51,535 bases of DNA, taken from the NCBI GenBank assembly GCA_958430865.1, contig CAUDNR010002924.1, positions 1 through 51,535 on the forward strand. The letters are read 5' to 3'. Of this stretch, positions 49,137 to 51,535 are shown in pieces (position 1 is the first letter of the stretch; each line of letters opens with the position of its first letter). This DNA is from Entrophospora sp. SA101 (lineage: Eukaryota > Glomeromycota > Glomeromycetes > Entrophosporales > Entrophosporaceae). The notes under the pieces are model-generated. The model saw only the letters and a list, made by a program, of their open reading frames with translations. It was not told the DNA's origin and made no database searches. Position numbers and translations under genes: made by a program.

Positions 49137-50735
49137 TTGAATTTATTTTTTTACAGCAATCGTTGGCATGATAACCATTACAGATGACATTTTTGGTTTC
49201 AACATCCAATCGCTTCTCCAAGGTGAATTTGCAAGTTACTCTACCACAAGTTCCACCTTTTGTCTTGGGACTATTGCCAACAGATGGTAGTGAAACTTCA
49301 GTTACTATTGCAAAAATCCACTACAAAATTCCAGATCTTGCTAAACAATTCAATGTAAGAACAGTGCTGATGCAGATGCACTAGAATTTGGGGCACATAG
49401 TAATTAATATCATGAGCGTTTCAGCAGGGAAGAAATCAACTTTTATTGATAATTACTATGGCGTATTCATAATATTCCACTCATTTTAATATTCATCATC
49501 ATTATTATTTTAATAAATCTAATTACATCATCAATCACTAGGTATTAAATTACTCTTGTTGAACCAGTTTTAGCAGTTACTGATCCAAATCATGCGAAAA
49601 AAAAAAAAGGTCGGAATAGCATTTTTAGTGTGCAAGACAACTGTCATTTGGAAATTCTACATATAATTTTGGTTGGTAATATTTTAGATTTAGCAAGAAT
49701 GAATAATTCTCAGCTTTTCATTAGTGATGTTTTAAGATGTTATATTCAACAGCTCATAGATCGTTTTCTTCTTTATTTGGTACAAATATCATTATTTTAA
49801 ACAATAGTATATTAAATAATAAGTCAAGATTGTTTGTCTATGTTTATGTAAAAATCTTACAATTTTTAATAATATAAATGAACTAATTGATGCATTTTTG
49901 AACCATGATGTTTCCCACCTCAAAAGTTGTCATATGGTAATGCTTGGGTATTTTTTTTGAAATATTTAGCATAAACATATTGAAATAACAGCAAGTCAAT
50001 ATAGTTTCTTCATGTCATTAGAAAAAAATATCCTTGCTTCCAAACTTACAAGTTGTTAACTTCTTTAGCAAAATCAATGGTAAAATTATTATTGGTATAC
50101 TCACAATTGGCATGCTTGATTTATAAATATGCATTCCAGATCATTTCACGTCATGAATACTATCCCACAATTCCATTTTTACCTTGGATGCATGGTAGTG
50201 AAGCATGCAAACATTTTTTTAGAATGATTAGGAAATTAATGAAAGACTTTGTTATTCTGATCTTTTATATCTTGTACGAAAGATTAACATGTATGCAACC
50301 CAAGTGTAACTTAATGGTTCTTTATCAAATAATAAAAAAAAGTCAGTTTGCACAGGTAATTCCACATTATTTCTTAGCCATTTGATTTAAGTATATTATA
50401 CCAAAGAAATATTATTTGATAGCTTATGTGTGTGACTGACTATATTAAAGGATCCATAAGATTCAATAGCCAATAATTACATATTTGGCTAGATTATGTT
50501 ATCATTAGAGTTGCTTTTGATAATGCTTACAATGAAGTAGCACTCTTCTAAATATGTTGGTTTAGTTGAATTGGCAATGGATATGATAATTATGAAATAC
50601 CATCTGAAGTTAATCAATAATTAATCACCTCCATCTCTGAAGCAAACATTTCTCTTGAGGAGGTTGTCAATGAAATGACAGTTAATTTTGACTTGATGGA
50701 TGATAGTGAATCTGATTATAGGAATACCTAATACT
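49137..50735 (+). pseudogene. Dead member of a repetitive Glomeromycotina protein family, copy 2 (extends further)
   Basis: Matches copy 1 to 50333. Beyond the inverted segment further family fragments appear: VAFDNAYNEVALL (about 50510-50550), EIPSEVNQ and then ITSISEANISLEEVV with NEMTVNFDLMDDSESDYRN (about 50600-50725). So the gene body originally ran through the inversion and the right border of the duplication. Stops and frame changes throughout. Confidence 0.6.
50324..50420. repeat. 77-bp segment inverted between 10-bp inverted repeats
   Basis: ATCAAATAAT (50324-50333) and ATTATTTGAT (50411-50420) flank 77 bp. The inner 50349-50410 is the exact reverse complement of 26727-26788 in copy 1, which follows the same left repeat. 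The segment is therefore in opposite orientation in the two copies. Copy 1 meets the N gap before its right repeat can be seen. Confidence 0.9.
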
Positions 50736-51058
50736 AATGGATATTAATTTTTTGATGATGAATCATCTGATTCAAGAATTTATGAATATGACAGTTATAT
50801 TATACAACTCATTGTTAATAATAATCTTCAAATTTGGATAGAAAATCTATATGTTAAACGAGTAAAATGAGCAATTCAAATAACTAATAAAACAAATAAA
50901 GTGAATAATTTGTAATTTGAATAAATGAACAAAATGACAAAAACAAAATGAATTAAAATTGAGTTATGTTACAAATAATCTAATAAGAAACTTGTATTAT
51001 GAATAGACTGACCGTAATTCATAGAGACAATGAATTCTGAATTAATAAATATTAAATG
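50736..51058. other. AT-rich sequence with GAATAAAA-type degenerate repeats
   Basis: About 50858-50960 is a degenerate run of (A)AACGAATAAAA/AAATGAATAAAA-like units, similar to the CpG-containing run at 12460-12560 that also precedes a hAT MITE. No gene. Confidence 0.5.
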
Positions 51059-51209
51059 TAGTGTTGGTTGCCAAAACTATTTTGAAGATATGAATGTCAA
51101 AACTAAATCAAAAGTCAATAGTCAAAAATCAAAACTAGTTTCAGCTTATGGTGAAACCTTTTGACTTTCACATGGTTGCAAAACTCTCTAATTTTGGAAA
51201 CCAACACTA
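51059..51209. mobile_element. hAT-type MITE (third, independent copy)
   Basis: 151 bp with the same TAGTGTTGGT / ACCAACACTA ends, but its own perfect 8-bp duplication ATTAAATG (51051-51058 and 51210-51217), so it is an independent insertion. It lacks an internal stretch of about 26 bp, and every CpG of the other copies is TG or CA here. Confidence 0.92.
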
Positions 51210-51254
51210 ATTAAATGATAAAAAAAATTCAAATAAAAACAAGAAAATTGTCAA

Positions 51255-51425
51255 TACTCAATGACTGACATTTCTGGCTTTATAGCTAAATGATGGAATG
51301 AGGAACCAGTTGAAGTTAAAACAGCATTATTAAAATGGTAGAAGAAGCAAAAGAATTGCACAAAACAAAATATGGAAGAAAAAGAAAAAGAAAAGTCTTA
51401 AAATCAGCATGGTGGAATTTCTCTT
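51255..51425 (+). pseudogene. Decayed HMG-box (MATA_HMG-type) fragment
   Basis: MTDISGFIAK, a stop, WNEEPVEVK, then after a frame change MVEEAKELHKTKYGRKRKRK and VLKSAWWNF. The order ISGFIA..W..EP..VK...A..AK..H...YG is that of MATA_HMG-type HMG boxes, which are greatly expanded in Rhizophagus. The first part of the box is missing, possibly displaced by the MITE just upstream. It is not functional. Confidence 0.65.
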
Positions 51426-51535
51426 TATCACATTTATCACTTTGTGACGATCTCAAATTTATGTTGTGTGACTATATAATTTTAAAGTACTTCGTATAAT
51501 AAAAATGTGTTTTACAATTGCGAATTTCTTGTTTT

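Larger units (their letters stand above)
35405..50333. repeat. 15-kb segmental duplication, copy 2
   Basis: Direct repeat of 11735-26726. It ends at ATCAAATAAT (50324-50333), after which the sequence matches copy 1 only in reverse complement for 62 bases and then becomes unique. Copy-2 counterparts not listed separately include the small ORF at 36602-36958, the hairpin at 38376-38424, the microsatellite at 44003-44112 and the degenerate regions at 44357-45607 and 47607-49137. Confidence 0.95.

Overview
The window looks like nuclear DNA of an arbuscular mycorrhizal fungus (Glomeromycotina, Rhizophagus-like). It is very AT-rich. Its genes have short GT-AG introns with in-phase junctions. It holds gene types typical of that lineage: a kinase-like/Sel1 protein, decayed kinase and MATA_HMG-type fragments, a lineage-typical repetitive protein family and many small inverted-repeat transposons. 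The assignment rests on recalled family patterns, since no search could be run.

Layout. (1) 416-2928, plus strand: a five-exon gene for an MLKL/HeLo-like helical domain, a pseudokinase domain and Sel1 repeats (702 aa); both catalytic aspartates are missing. (2) About 4480-5210: a decayed coiled-coil gene. (3) 5416-11208, minus strand: a complete 16-exon gene (1531 aa by my splicing) for a DUF3684-type protein with an N-terminal GHKL/HSP90-like ATPase fold and a C-terminal HELAH motif. Genes 1 and 3 are convergent. (4) 11735-26726: a 15-kb block with a minisatellite/foldback-like element, a hAT-type MITE, an intact Pho85-type cyclin gene and several decayed genes. (5) A 765-base run of N. (6) 27554-35404: accessory sequence with a broken Crinkler-like pseudogene, a 178-bp palindrome, a small two-exon gene and a dense set of MITEs and hairpins. 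(7) 35405-50333: a second, nearly identical copy of block 4 at a constant offset of 23,607 bases. (8) 50334-51535: a locally inverted segment, the continuation of a repeated-family pseudogene, a third copy of the hAT MITE and a decayed HMG box.

The genes likely to be functional are the pseudokinase, the DUF3684 protein and the cyclin (two copies). They do not form an obvious pathway together. The rest is largely a graveyard of genes and mobile elements. The most notable points are the necroptosis-like pseudokinase architecture, the ATPase/HELAH protein, the suspiciously perfect 15-kb duplication with a 77-bp inversion at its end, and full CpG loss between copies of one MITE.
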